DNA of 64,000 nucleotides from Caryophanon latum (GCF_001700325.1 NZ_MATO01000032.1:1-64000), one strand, 5' to 3'; positions 1-8,384 are shown, counted from the first letter of the stretch. Numbers and translations: made by a program. Notes: a model not told the origin generated them from the sequence alone.

Positions 1-69
1 AACATGCCCTTCCTATTGATTCAGTGACTTTTTCAGTGCCCTCATTTTGTCGCCAGCTCCTTTTTCTTG

Positions 70-726
70 TTAACACGACGTATCTGTACAGCTCGCCCCA
101 GTCGAATCGGGTGGTGTTAGCTGCTGTAGCGTGCGCGTAAACACTTCGAGTGGCTCGACGCCTTTGATGCCAACGCGGTTGTCAAAGACGAAAAATGGAA
201 CGCTGCGGATCGGGATTTGCTGGCAGTCGTATGCATCGCGGCGGAGCTCCTCGCTAAAGGCGTCGCTGTTTATAATGTTTCGTGCTTCGTCGACGGGCAA
301 GCCGAGTGTGTCAATGTGTGCGAGCACCTCCGCTTCGTTGCTCATGTCAAAGCCTTCGATGAAATAGGCGTGCATGAAGCGCTCGACGAACTGATCGGCA
401 CGTCCTTTTGTCGCCGCCCATTTCGTTAAACGGTGTAGTGTACGTGTATTGCCTAGGCGCATCGTCTCGAAGTTGTACGTTAAGCCTTCCTCCGCTGCGA
501 GGGCGCGAATCGATTCCATCACTTCTTGTTGTTTCGCCTCGCTCATACGGCTAGCGAGTAGCTCGTTGTATAGTGTCGTTTTGACTGGTGCGTCGGGGTT
601 GAGCTCGTACGCTTTGTATTCGATTGTGACGTTTTGTAGCTGTAAGGCGTCAATTGCGCGCTGCAAACGCTTTTTGGCGATGTAGCAAAACGGGCAGGTG
701 AAGTCTGAAAAAATTTCGATGTGCAT
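70..726 (-). CDS. DsbA-family FrnE-like thioredoxin-fold oxidoreductase
   Basis: 218-aa cytoplasmic protein, no signal peptide. The N-terminus has the thioredoxin-fold strand followed by a CPFC redox motif at residues 11-14, then the long helical insertion typical of the DsbA/FrnE (2-hydroxychromene-2-carboxylate isomerase-like) family, and a cis-Pro-type segment 'SVPFFVF' near residue 176. Length is the usual one for the family. The start ATG is preceded by AAGGAGC at good spacing. FrnE-like proteins are thiol-disulfide oxidoreductases; the physiological substrate is unknown here. The gene reads toward the window edge and is divergent from the surface-protein gene at 1017. Confidence 0.85.
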   Translation of the reverse strand: MHIEIFSDFTCPFCYIAKKRLQRAIDALQLQNVTIEYKAYELNPDAPVKTTLYNELLASRMSEAKQQEVMESIRALAAEEGLTYNFETMRLGNTRTLHRLTKWAATKGRADQFVERFMHAYFIEGFDMSNEAEVLAHIDTLGLPVDEARNIINSDAFSEELRRDAYDCQQIPIRSVPFFVFDNRVGIKGVEPLEVFTRTLQQLTPPDSTGASCTDTSC

Positions 727-1016
727 AATGTGCGCTCCTTTTTTGAGTTTTTATGTCAAATATAGCATATATATATTGATTGTGACGGTTCAAAGCATTG
801 AGCTGCAAATGACATATTGATGTTATTTATATGAGATTTACGGCATATTATCAATGTTGCAACGATGAACGATTCTTGTGTATGTTTTTTTAATTTGACT
901 TACTCAAATAGTATAAAAATTCTATATTATCACTTTTTATTTACATAATTTGTTATAATAATACGAGTATACAATGAATATCGTTGTAAATAATTAGGTA
1001 GAAGGAGTGAGTGGAG
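727..1016. other. Divergent AT-rich intergenic region
   Basis: 290 bases between two divergent genes. AT-rich with several TATAAT-like hexamers near 955-960, so it probably carries the promoters of both neighbours, but I cannot pick a convincing -35/-10 pair. No ORF or hairpin element seen. Confidence 0.4.
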
Positions 1017-2342
1017 ATGAAAAAGTGGTTAATGACGGTCGCTTGTGCAAGTATGCTATTTGTGCCAACAACAAGTTATGCGTTTTCTGATGTAGCAAAA
1101 GGGATGTATTACGAAAAGCCGATTGAGTGGGCGGCGGAGCAAAAAATTGTATCAGGATATGAGGACAATACATTTAAACCGAAAGCTCAAGTGACATTTG
1201 ACCAGTTTATTAAGATGTACACAAACAGCTTTCCGTTTGAAAAAAATGGGGCAACGTCTTATGAAGATTTTTATGATGTATTAAACAATTATAATATTGA
1301 TTTTTGGATTAAACCGAAGCACATTAGTCGCGGGGATGTGGCGGTATTGTTTGCATATGCAGCAGGTGCATTAAGTGGTGATTTATCTTCTGCATCACTC
1401 CAAACATATTATGAAGAAGCTGCACAGTACATGCTTGATTCAAAACTTTCCACTGGACAAAATAATGGAAAGACAGCTGCTGAAATTTTTGGCGTACATA
1501 ATCCATTAACACGTGGACAGGCAGTAACGTTTTTGCATCGCGCGAATGAAATGGACTTACTACATTTAGATGAAGAAATTCAATACATATATGAAGCACC
1601 ACCATTTACAGAGCAAGAGCGTGTGCTAAGAAGCTATAATATGAGCGAAAAAGTAACATATCATGTTCTTTCACATGACGATGCTGTCGCAAATTATGAA
1701 GTGCAAATTGTGTTAGATAACCGTGTTGTAGGCGGTTATTATGCTGTACCGAATACGACGTTTTTAGGCTATAAAATTGGAAAAAAGAAACAGGAACAAG
1801 TTATTGCTCCGGTGTATTATACAGTGACACCACATGTAGATCAATATAATGATGATGAGGTGCGTGCGGTTTCATACAAGCATGTTAGCTATAAGGACAA
1901 TGAAGAGGTGCAGCACGCGTTAGATGTGACGACATTTGAAAACGCGGATTTAGTTGGACAGCTTTATGCGGACTTAGCGAATGAGTTCCGCGTGAAAAAT
2001 AATATGGAGCAGTTACAAGCACATACTGTATTAACAAAAGCCGCCCAGCTTCATAGTATTGACATGGCAAAGCAAAATTATTTTTCGCATACAGCGTTAA
2101 GCGGTTTATCGCATCGTGATCGTATCGAACAAATTGATTCTACATTACAGCTAAAAGCGACTGGAGAAAACATTTCGGCTGGGCGTAGTACGATTTTTGA
2201 AGCACATACAGGGTGGATTAATTCATCTGGGCATCGTGCTAATATGTTAAGCCCGTTATATCGCAAAATTGGTTTTGGAGCAGGTTATGATGCAAGTAGC
2301 CAATACAAGAGATACTACACGACTAAATTTGCAAATATGTAA
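1017..2342 (+). CDS. Secreted SLH-domain / CAP (SCP-like) domain protein
   Basis: 441-aa exported protein. Residues 1-23 are a Sec signal peptide ending in 'SYA'. Residues about 24-60 are an S-layer homology repeat (FSDV..., 'IVSGYEDNTFKP'), with a second, divergent SLH-like stretch to about residue 175 ('NPLTRGQAVTFLHRA'). The last ~120 residues are a CAP/SCP domain with the conserved 'HS..MA...FSH', 'GENI' and 'GHRANML' blocks. SLH domains hold proteins on secondary cell-wall polymer, so this is a wall-associated CAP protein. I chose ATG 1017 because GAAGGAG ends 9 nt before it; an in-frame GTG at 1011 lies too close to the SD. CAP architecture resembles YkwD-type proteins of Bacillales. 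Confidence 0.85.
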   Translation: MKKWLMTVACASMLFVPTTSYAFSDVAKGMYYEKPIEWAAEQKIVSGYEDNTFKPKAQVTFDQFIKMYTNSFPFEKNGATSYEDFYDVLNNYNIDFWIKPKHISRGDVAVLFAYAAGALSGDLSSASLQTYYEEAAQYMLDSKLSTGQNNGKTAAEIFGVHNPLTRGQAVTFLHRANEMDLLHLDEEIQYIYEAPPFTEQERVLRSYNMSEKVTYHVLSHDDAVANYEVQIVLDNRVVGGYYAVPNTTFLGYKIGKKKQEQVIAPVYYTVTPHVDQYNDDEVRAVSYKHVSYKDNEEVQHALDVTTFENADLVGQLYADLANEFRVKNNMEQLQAHTVLTKAAQLHSIDMAKQNYFSHTALSGLSHRDRIEQIDSTLQLKATGENISAGRSTIFEAHTGWINSSGHRANMLSPLYRKIGFGAGYDASSQYKRYYTTKFANM

Positions 2343-2395
2343 AACGCTAATAAAGTATTGTTAAACATATAAGCTTCTATTGTGAATATGATACG

Positions 2396-2423
2396 TTGCC
2401 CTATATGAAAAATACGTTATAAT
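2396..2423 (+). promoter_or_regulatory. Sigma-A promoter of hairpin RNA copy A
   Basis: TTGCCC at 2396-2401 and TATAAT at 2418-2423 with a 16-nt spacer, directly upstream of the double-hairpin element and with no ORF behind it. Confidence 0.6.
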
Positions 2424-2429
2424 AGTGAA

Positions 2430-2520
2430 TCATAAACGCCCAACTCGTGTCGCCTTGTACATGCGTTGCCGTTTTTAGAAAGAGAACTCGTGCCACCTGG
2501 TGCATGCGTTCTCTTTTTTT
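2430..2520 (+). ncRNA. Candidate small RNA, tandem double hairpin (copy A)
   Basis: About 90-nt transcript expected from the promoter at 2396-2423. Hairpin 1 (about 2435-2473) has an outer stem, a U.C mismatch, an inner 5-bp stem CGTGT/ACATG and an 8-nt loop CGCCTTGT. Hairpin 2 (2481-2514) repeats the design: 7-bp stem AGAGAAC/GTTCTCT, U.C mismatch, inner stem CGTGC/GCATG, loop CACCTGGT, then a T-run that makes it a Rho-independent terminator. A related copy lies at 8180-8281. I do not recognise it as a named RNA family. Confidence 0.6.
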
Positions 2521-2524
2521 GCGT

Positions 2525-2757
2525 TATAGCCTTTTGCGGCGAATGCGTTTGTCGGTTGCTTGCTCGAATTTAATTAAAAAGACGTTGCGCATCGCACGGC
2601 TGACGAGTTTTTTGTCGTAAACGTGCTCAAGCTGCGCGCGCGTTAAGTTCGTCGTAAAAATCGTGCTTTTGTGCTGACGAGCATTTAATACCGCACGAAG
2701 CACGCGGTTAACGAAATCGCTTGCCGTTTTATCGGTGTGGACGTTGCCAGTTTCTGC
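2525..2757 (-). pseudogene. C-terminal remnant of a DnaC/IstB-like ATPase
   Basis: On the minus strand an open frame of about 77 codons ends with TAA at 2525-2527. It reads like the C-terminal third of a DnaC/DnaI-type helicase loader or IstB ATPase: 'STIFTTNLT' followed by '...VSRAMRNVFLIKF' and a basic end. The Walker A and B regions are absent and no start codon with an SD precedes it, so it is a remnant. Such loaders are common in prophages and ICEs, and XRE regulators lie next to it, which fits a decayed mobile element. Confidence 0.5.
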
Positions 2758-2840
2758 GCCAATGTAAAATCGATATGTAGGTAGCGTGCAATAGAAACGA
2801 GGTGGGACGTTTTATATAATGAAGAACGAGGTGATGCGCT

Positions 2841-3200
2841 TTGTTTAATAAGCGACTAGTGGAGCTACGAAAGCAAAAAAATTTAAGCCAATACGAGTTA
2901 GCCGAGCAGCTCGGATTTTCACGAGGCAAGCTTGCGAACTATGAGCAAGGAACGAGACAGCCCGATTTCGAAACGCTCCAAAAAATTGCAGACTTCTTCG
3001 GCGTGTCGCTTGATTACTTACTTGGACGCGAAGTAGAACAGGCAAACGACACAAGTTTATCCAAAGCACAGCAGGACATCATCGAGTTTTTTATGAAGCT
3101 AGATGGCAAGTTGTTTGAGGAGCAGCCAGAGGAATTACAGAAAGTGTTGGAGCAGTTTGAGTTGTATTACCGGATGTATAAGGAGCAACAAAAGCGATAA
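2841..3200 (+). CDS. XRE-family transcriptional regulator (copy 1)
   Basis: 119 aa. Residues 2-60 are a classical helix-turn-helix of the XRE/Cro-CI family ('LSQYELAEQLGFSRGKLANYE'), followed by a short acidic linker and a C-terminal helix 'LQKVLEQFELYYRMYKE'. The start is TTG 2841 with GAGGTGA 6 nt upstream; the only nearby ATG frame stops at once. It lies 14 nt before a paralogue that shares the same C-terminal module almost base for base. Probably a phage- or element-type repressor; operator unknown. Confidence 0.8.
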   Translation: MFNKRLVELRKQKNLSQYELAEQLGFSRGKLANYEQGTRQPDFETLQKIADFFGVSLDYLLGREVEQANDTSLSKAQQDIIEFFMKLDGKLFEEQPEELQKVLEQFELYYRMYKEQQKR

Positions 3201-3214
3201 GCGGGGTGGTTCAA

Positions 3215-3679
3215 GTGAACGGAGAGCGCCTAAAGCAGCTTAGAAAAGAACATAAATTAACGCAAACGGACTTAGGAAATAAAATTAACGTCACGAAAGT
3301 TTCGATATCGGGTTATGAAAACGGCAATCGCTCACCGGATACAGAGACGTTAACGAGATTAGCCGATTATTTTGACGTCAGCACCGATTACTTGCTCGGA
3401 CGCTCCGATGTACGAACGATGGCAGGCACAGCACCGCAATATGACGAAAACTTACGACAGCCACAAAAAGATGTTGTGACGTTTTTTGTGAATTTGGATC
3501 GGGAAGTGTTTTATGACAAGCCAGAGGAATTGCAGAAAGTGTTGGAGCAGTTCGAGTTGTATTATCGGATGTATAAGGAATACAAAATGGTAATAACGAA
3601 GGGTATAAATGATTTTTGCTATAAAAATCATTTATATTGTTCTTTGTGTTCTGTATTTGTTTTTCTATTTTTAGAATGA
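3215..3679 (+). CDS. XRE-family transcriptional regulator (copy 2), altered 3' end
   Basis: 154 aa. N-terminal XRE helix-turn-helix ('LTQTDLGNKINVTKVSISGYE'), variable middle, then the same 'LQKVLEQFELYYRMYKE' module as copy 1. After that module the frame runs on for about 30 hydrophobic, Cys-rich residues unlike anything in copy 1 and ends at 3679. The switch point is near 3588. The added segment contains a perfect 11-bp hairpin (AAATGATTTTT/AAAAATCATTT, about 3607-3633), which could act as a terminator. GTG 3215 is preferred over GTG 3206 because GGGGTGG lies at proper spacing. The odd tail suggests that foreign DNA was joined to the gene end. Confidence 0.7.
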   Translation: MNGERLKQLRKEHKLTQTDLGNKINVTKVSISGYENGNRSPDTETLTRLADYFDVSTDYLLGRSDVRTMAGTAPQYDENLRQPQKDVVTFFVNLDREVFYDKPEELQKVLEQFELYYRMYKEYKMVITKGINDFCYKNHLYCSLCSVFVFLFLE

Positions 3680-3736
3680 TATACTTTTTATGTAACATTA
3701 GGTAATAAATAATAATTAAGAAAGTGAGGTTTAAAA

Positions 3737-6700
3737 ATGACTAATGTAAATATATTGAAGATGGGTAGAATTGCAGAATTAAATGAAGTGAAAACAAGTT
3801 ATAAAGATAGTAAGAACATTATTGATTGTTATAATCAAAGTATTTTGTTTTACAAAGATCATTTGTTCTATTTAGACTCGCATTCTTACTCAGGTGCTAA
3901 ACAACAGTTAATTCCAGCGGGAACTTTACTTTATAATGTTATGGAATGGGCGTATAAACATTTATTACATGAAACTTATAGAAAGGAGAGAGAGAAAGGG
4001 AAAATTAATTCTAATAAATGTAAAGATCTTCAAGGGAAGTTAAAGAAATCTGGAACCAAAAATAATTTTTTAGTTAGTCAAATAAAGCATTTTTATCAGA
4101 ATGAGTTAGATGCAAATGATATCAATTTGGACACAGTCGCACAATATTCATATATATTAAACAATGGTCCTAAGCATTACGCAGAAGATCCAGACAAAGA
4201 AAAGTTTGAAGTTATAGCTGAAATTGTTAAAAGATTCATTCTAGTATTTATAGATAACAATGCGTTCCTAAGACCGATTAAAGAATTAAATGAATTTAAC
4301 TCATATACGGAATTATTGGAATTATTTGTTTTGGAAAATGAAAACAACCATTATATTTTAATTACACAGGATGAGAAATTAGATATTACGTCATGTCAAA
4401 ATTTATTGAAAATAAAATGGGATCTAGTTATGGATTTTGATATTTATTCAGATGAAAAAGGTCTGCTTAATTATTACAAATCTAAGAGTGCTTTAAGACC
4501 AATTGTTGGAGATTTAACGAATAATACCATTAGAGAGTTAAATATTAGACGTGAAATGCCATATTGGATTATGGGAAGAGGTTATTCAGATAGACCGGAA
4601 ACTATAATTGAATCTAATATGTTTATTAGAAAATACGGAAGATTTTTAAGTGATTATTTCCAACAATTCAGGTCTTTATATACACAACCTTTAAAAATTA
4701 TAATTTTAAATCAAAATAAATTATTAGTAGAAAGGTTAATGCAAGATATTGATGCTGTATATGCTGATTTTACTGACACATCTAATAGTGTTCCAGACTA
4801 TGAAATTATTTTGTTCAAAGATACACTTGTAGATCTTGACCCGATAATTAATGCAAAAATTTTAAAATATGATTATGCTGAATTTATTGATTTTTTGAAT
4901 AATTTACCTCAAACTCCTACAAAAGATGTTATCAATTATGTTATTCCGGCAGATCCATATGAAGAAAATAATAATAAAATAGTATATGAGTTAGAGTCTG
5001 AATTTTTTGAAGAGCTAAAAGTGAATGGTGAGTTGCTATATATAGATATTGATCAAGTTGACTATAATACCTATGATGAAACTGAGGATAGGGAAAAGTT
5101 CTATAAAGGTGAAACTGAGATTTCTTGGATGGGTATTAAGAGACACTTTGATGTAGAGAGAAAAGAGATGTTCAACACTCTAAGGAGAGAAATTGAAAAA
5201 CTACTTGTTAATAGAGGTACAGCAGAAAAGAGTATTCAATATATTCCAGGTGTGGGTGGGACAACAATATTAAGACGAATAGCATTTGAATTTCATTCTA
5301 AGTATCCAACAATTATACTGAAAAATTATTTAGACGGTATTACTGATAATGCATTATTTGAACTATACAGGAAAGCTCGGAAAACTATATTCATATTAAT
5401 AGATAGTAATAATTTCACGAAAGATAACTTAAATAAATTAAGAAGAGCCTTAACACTAAAGAGTTTTCCATATGTATTACTTCATTTCGAAAGAGAAGTT
5501 ATCAGCAAAAAATCTTCAAAGACAGAATCAACTATCGATTATTTTTCGAAGGATGAAGAGCAGTCGATGAAAGACAAGCTACTGCCGTATATTAGGTCTG
5601 ATATAGAAGCTAGAAATAGATTACTAGAGTTAGTTAAATCTTCAAAGCATGAGGACAGGATACCTATTATTATGTCATTAACAGCTTTTCAAGAAGACTT
5701 TAAAGGACTGAGTAATTATATAAGGGGATTCTTACAAACACTTAATCCAACACAAAAAAGATTTTTAGTCTATTTAAGTATAGTTGATTATGCGATTAAT
5801 AAACCTATAGAAGAAACATTTTTCCGAAAATCAGGAGATGAAATTTTTCCACTAATATCTAGTAACGCGTTTGTTCATTTAATCAAAATTAATTACAATG
5901 AAAAGACATTTAAGATTAAATATCCAATATTTTCACAAGAAATTTTGAGGCAAATTTCAAATCCTAATGAAGATAGATCCGAAAGAAAAGGTATAATTAT
6001 TTCAAATTTATTAGAGTATATTCTAGAGTTTATAGAAGATTCTAGATTTTTAAGTACGTCAACGAGTAAAAAGACAGAAATTTTATTGCGAGAGTTATTT
6101 ATAACAAGAGAAGAAAATGACATGATTAAAGATAAATTTGCACCACTTATTGAAAAAATAATTTCAGAATCTCCAGATAATCAAAATGTAATAATAGGTA
6201 ATATTTTTAAAAAGTTATCGGAAATATATCCTGAAGAGCCACATTATTTAGGGCACTTGGCTAGATATTACTTTTATATCGATAAAAACTATAAAATGGG
6301 AAAAGAAACAATTAAAAATGCTTTGGATATTTTTGAGCAAAAAGAAGGTAATAAAGATTCGCACCTATACCACATGCAGGCTATGGGGCAGGTAGCTGAA
6401 ATTACCTCTAAATTGATTCCAGAAATTAAAGAGGCAAGTAGATTAGATGATGCAATATTAAAAAGAGAGCTAATGCAAAAAATAAAACATGAAGCTAATA
6501 TAGCCTTTGAGATTTTTGAAGAAGTACGTTCTCTTAGTGCTAAGGGGTTGGCTATAAATTTAGCTGGCTATATTTCCGATATTTCACTATGTATTAATTT
6601 GGTAGATATGGGTGTGAGGATTGAAGGTAAGAATGGTATATCAGATTTTTTAGCAGATAGTAAAATAGACGGATGGTATAAAAGTGTTATTGATAGAGCA

Positions 6701-7873
6701 TTCAATTTATTTGAAGATAGTAAAAAATTCCCTTTGGAAGATAATAGGAATATTAATTCTGATGTTGAAGCTTCAATCCAAAAAATCAAAGGTAACTTAA
6801 ATGAAGCAATTAGCATTTGGGAAAAATATATTCAAAGCGATAATCCAGACAATCCAAGAGTACGAAGAATGTTAGCACGTGCTTATGAAGAAAATTTAGA
6901 TTTTCAAAATAATCAAGAGAATTATTATAAAAATTTAGAAAGTATTAAAGAATTAATGGAATATAATATGAAAATAGAACCTGATAATGGAAATAATATA
7001 CGAATTTGGTTCGAAGCTATTAGAAAAACATCCTCATCAAGCTCAGAGGCTACCTTAGATCAAGCTATCTTAAAGTTACAACAATGGATTGCTGAAAGTG
7101 ATACTATTGAGGCTCATTATTATTATTTCATATTAGCTTTTATAAAAGCTGTAAATAATAGTACCGAATATGAACAAAAGTTACCCTATTTGTTAAACAA
7201 ATTAAAAGAGAAATCATTTAACTCACCGAATAGCCGAAAAACTTTTGAATGGTTAGGCTTTGGTGATGGCTTAGATTCACTAATTACAGATAAAGATTTT
7301 TACAAAAAAGAAAAGGATGAGAGGGATTTAGCTAGATTAAGAACATTAACTGGACGTATAACTCCAAATTTCTCTACATCTAATCAAGCAGCGTATATAA
7401 GTATTTTTGGAATTGATGTATTTTTCAATCCTACTTACACAGTTGGCATAGATCGTTCAAAGAAAAATCAAAGAGTACAATTTGGGGTAGGTTTTTCATT
7501 CGAAGGTCCTAGGGCATTTAATAGTACAGTAAAATTAGTTGAAGCTAGTACTGAAGAACTGAATTTCAATGATGAAACACTGGTTATAGGTGAGACAGTT
7601 AAGTTTGAAGTTACAGGAGAATTAGAATATTATTATACAGGTATCATCACAAAAAATAAGAGTTTAGCTAGTATTCATAAAAATAAATTAGGTATAGATC
7701 ATAAGCCTTCTTTAGGAATGATATTAGACTTAAAAGTTGTTAGAAAGAAATATATTAATGGAAAAGGAGAAGTATGGGAGTTGGAAAATCTTGATTTAAA
7801 CGAATTGAATACTAATAACATAATTGCAGCTAAATATGAAGAAGCTCTAAAAAGGAAAAATCAGAATCAGTAG
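3737..7873 (+). CDS. SAMD9-like STAND-type NTPase, candidate antiphage protein
   Basis: 1378 aa, strongly AT-rich compared with its neighbours. Region 1-170 is helical and HEPN-like in feel ('NNGPKHYA' near 145), unproven. Residues 200-500 form an alpha/beta region. Residues 504-510 are PGVGGTT, a P-loop lacking the usual GK[ST] and matching the GxGGTT loop of the SAMD9/SAMD9L family; a Walker B-like 'IFILIDSNNF' follows near 550. Residues about 780-1180 are helical TPR-like repeats. The C-terminus (about 1215-1378) has the 'VQFGVGFSFEGPRAF' block and an all-beta, OB-fold-like end, again as in SAMD9. STAND proteins with sensor repeats are typical abortive-infection factors. RBS AAAGTGAGG precedes ATG 3737. 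It stands alone, with insertion breakpoints suspected on both sides. Confidence 0.65.
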   Translation: MTNVNILKMGRIAELNEVKTSYKDSKNIIDCYNQSILFYKDHLFYLDSHSYSGAKQQLIPAGTLLYNVMEWAYKHLLHETYRKEREKGKINSNKCKDLQGKLKKSGTKNNFLVSQIKHFYQNELDANDINLDTVAQYSYILNNGPKHYAEDPDKEKFEVIAEIVKRFILVFIDNNAFLRPIKELNEFNSYTELLELFVLENENNHYILITQDEKLDITSCQNLLKIKWDLVMDFDIYSDEKGLLNYYKSKSALRPIVGDLTNNTIRELNIRREMPYWIMGRGYSDRPETIIESNMFIRKYGRFLSDYFQQFRSLYTQPLKIIILNQNKLLVERLMQDIDAVYADFTDTSNSVPDYEIILFKDTLVDLDPIINAKILKYDYAEFIDFLNNLPQTPTKDVINYVIPADPYEENNNKIVYELESEFFEELKVNGELLYIDIDQVDYNTYDETEDREKFYKGETEISWMGIKRHFDVERKEMFNTLRREIEKLLVNRGTAEKSIQYIPGVGGTTILRRIAFEFHSKYPTIILKNYLDGITDNALFELYRKARKTIFILIDSNNFTKDNLNKLRRALTLKSFPYVLLHFEREVISKKSSKTESTIDYFSKDEEQSMKDKLLPYIRSDIEARNRLLELVKSSKHEDRIPIIMSLTAFQEDFKGLSNYIRGFLQTLNPTQKRFLVYLSIVDYAINKPIEETFFRKSGDEIFPLISSNAFVHLIKINYNEKTFKIKYPIFSQEILRQISNPNEDRSERKGIIISNLLEYILEFIEDSRFLSTSTSKKTEILLRELFITREENDMIKDKFAPLIEKIISESPDNQNVIIGNIFKKLSEIYPEEPHYLGHLARYYFYIDKNYKMGKETIKNALDIFEQKEGNKDSHLYHMQAMGQVAEITSKLIPEIKEASRLDDAILKRELMQKIKHEANIAFEIFEEVRSLSAKGLAINLAGYISDISLCINLVDMGVRIEGKNGISDFLADSKIDGWYKSVIDRAFNLFEDSKKFPLEDNRNINSDVEASIQKIKGNLNEAISIWEKYIQSDNPDNPRVRRMLARAYEENLDFQNNQENYYKNLESIKELMEYNMKIEPDNGNNIRIWFEAIRKTSSSSSEATLDQAILKLQQWIAESDTIEAHYYYFILAFIKAVNNSTEYEQKLPYLLNKLKEKSFNSPNSRKTFEWLGFGDGLDSLITDKDFYKKEKDERDLARLRTLTGRITPNFSTSNQAAYISIFGIDVFFNPTYTVGIDRSKKNQRVQFGVGFSFEGPRAFNSTVKLVEASTEELNFNDETLVIGETVKFEVTGELEYYYTGIITKNKSLASIHKNKLGIDHKPSLGMILDLKVVRKKYINGKGEVWELENLDLNELNTNNIIAAKYEEALKRKNQNQ

Positions 7874-8125
7874 ATTAAAGTTCATATAATCTACTAAGCC
7901 AGTTGCAAGCTCGAATAATTTGATAATGCCGTTACGACTTTTGCTATCACCACCATAGTTTTTCCAATGGTAGGAGTATTCTTTATTCAAATCATGAAAA
8001 GCTTGATAATTAGGATGCTGATAAATGTTATAGGGAACCGATAAAGCACCCATGAGCTGGATCGGATCACGACTATTTTTACCACTTTCATCGAAGCAAA
8101 TGAGTAAGTTGGATGATTGTGTCAA
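7847..8125 (-). pseudogene. DUF3800 protein, 3'-truncated
   Basis: 92-aa frame starting at TTG 8125 with GGAGGTGA upstream. The first ~80 residues match the N-terminus of DUF3800 proteins ('ICFDESGK...', 'LMGALSVP'), which carry RNase H-like fold acidic residues. Full-length members are about 200-400 aa, so most of the domain, including later catalytic acids, is missing. The last ~12 codons are read from the antisense of the SAMD9-like gene end, so the break lies at about 7875. Likely cut by arrival of the NTPase gene. Confidence 0.55.
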
Positions 8126-8144
8126 TGTAATGTCACCTCCAATA

Positions 8145-8174
8145 TTGACAAAAGGTATGTTTTTTTGACATAAT
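8145..8174 (+). promoter_or_regulatory. Sigma-A promoter of hairpin RNA copy B
   Basis: Consensus TTGACA at 8145-8150 and CATAAT at 8169-8174 with an 18-nt spacer, just upstream of the second double-hairpin element. It overlaps the region upstream of the divergent DUF3800 remnant. Confidence 0.7.
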
Positions 8175-8179
8175 GGGTA

Positions 8180-8281
8180 TACAAATTAGAAGGAAACGTT
8201 CAACTCGTGTCGCTTGGTACATGCGTTGACGTCTCATAAGAAAGAGGGCTCGTGTCGCTTGGTACACGCGCTCTCTTTTTC
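8180..8281 (+). ncRNA. Candidate small RNA, tandem double hairpin (copy B)
   Basis: Same design as the element at 2430-2520. Hairpin 1 (8196-8232): ACGT-CAAC/GTTGACGT stem, U.C mismatch, inner CGTGT/ACATG, loop CGCTTGGT. Hairpin 2 (8243-8276): AGAGGGC/GCTCTCT with a G.U pair, U.C mismatch, inner CGTGT/ACACG, loop CGCTTGGT, then TTTTT. Base changes between the copies keep pairing (G.U versus G-C in the inner stem, different outer stems), which supports an RNA structure. Own promoter upstream and no gene directly attached downstream. Confidence 0.65.
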
Positions 8282-8365
8282 ATTTTACTTTTAAAAATAG
8301 AGTAAGTACATAAAAAACATTGACTACGTTTTTATATGGAGAGATAGCTAAAAGCAACTTCTTTA

Positions 8366-8384
8366 CATACCCTCCCCACGTATG
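8366..8384. promoter_or_regulatory. Probable CsoR operator upstream of csoR
   Basis: Dyad CATAC...GTATG with a C-rich left half, 35 nt before the csoR start. CsoR sites in Firmicutes are TACCCC-type dyads; this copy is weaker than the one before copA. Suggests autoregulation of csoR-copZ. Confidence 0.45.

Noticed and set aside
2430-2520. Bacillaceae-1 RNA motif for the double-hairpin element
   Set aside because: That motif has RUCCU terminal loops, which are absent here; the loops are CRCYUKGU.
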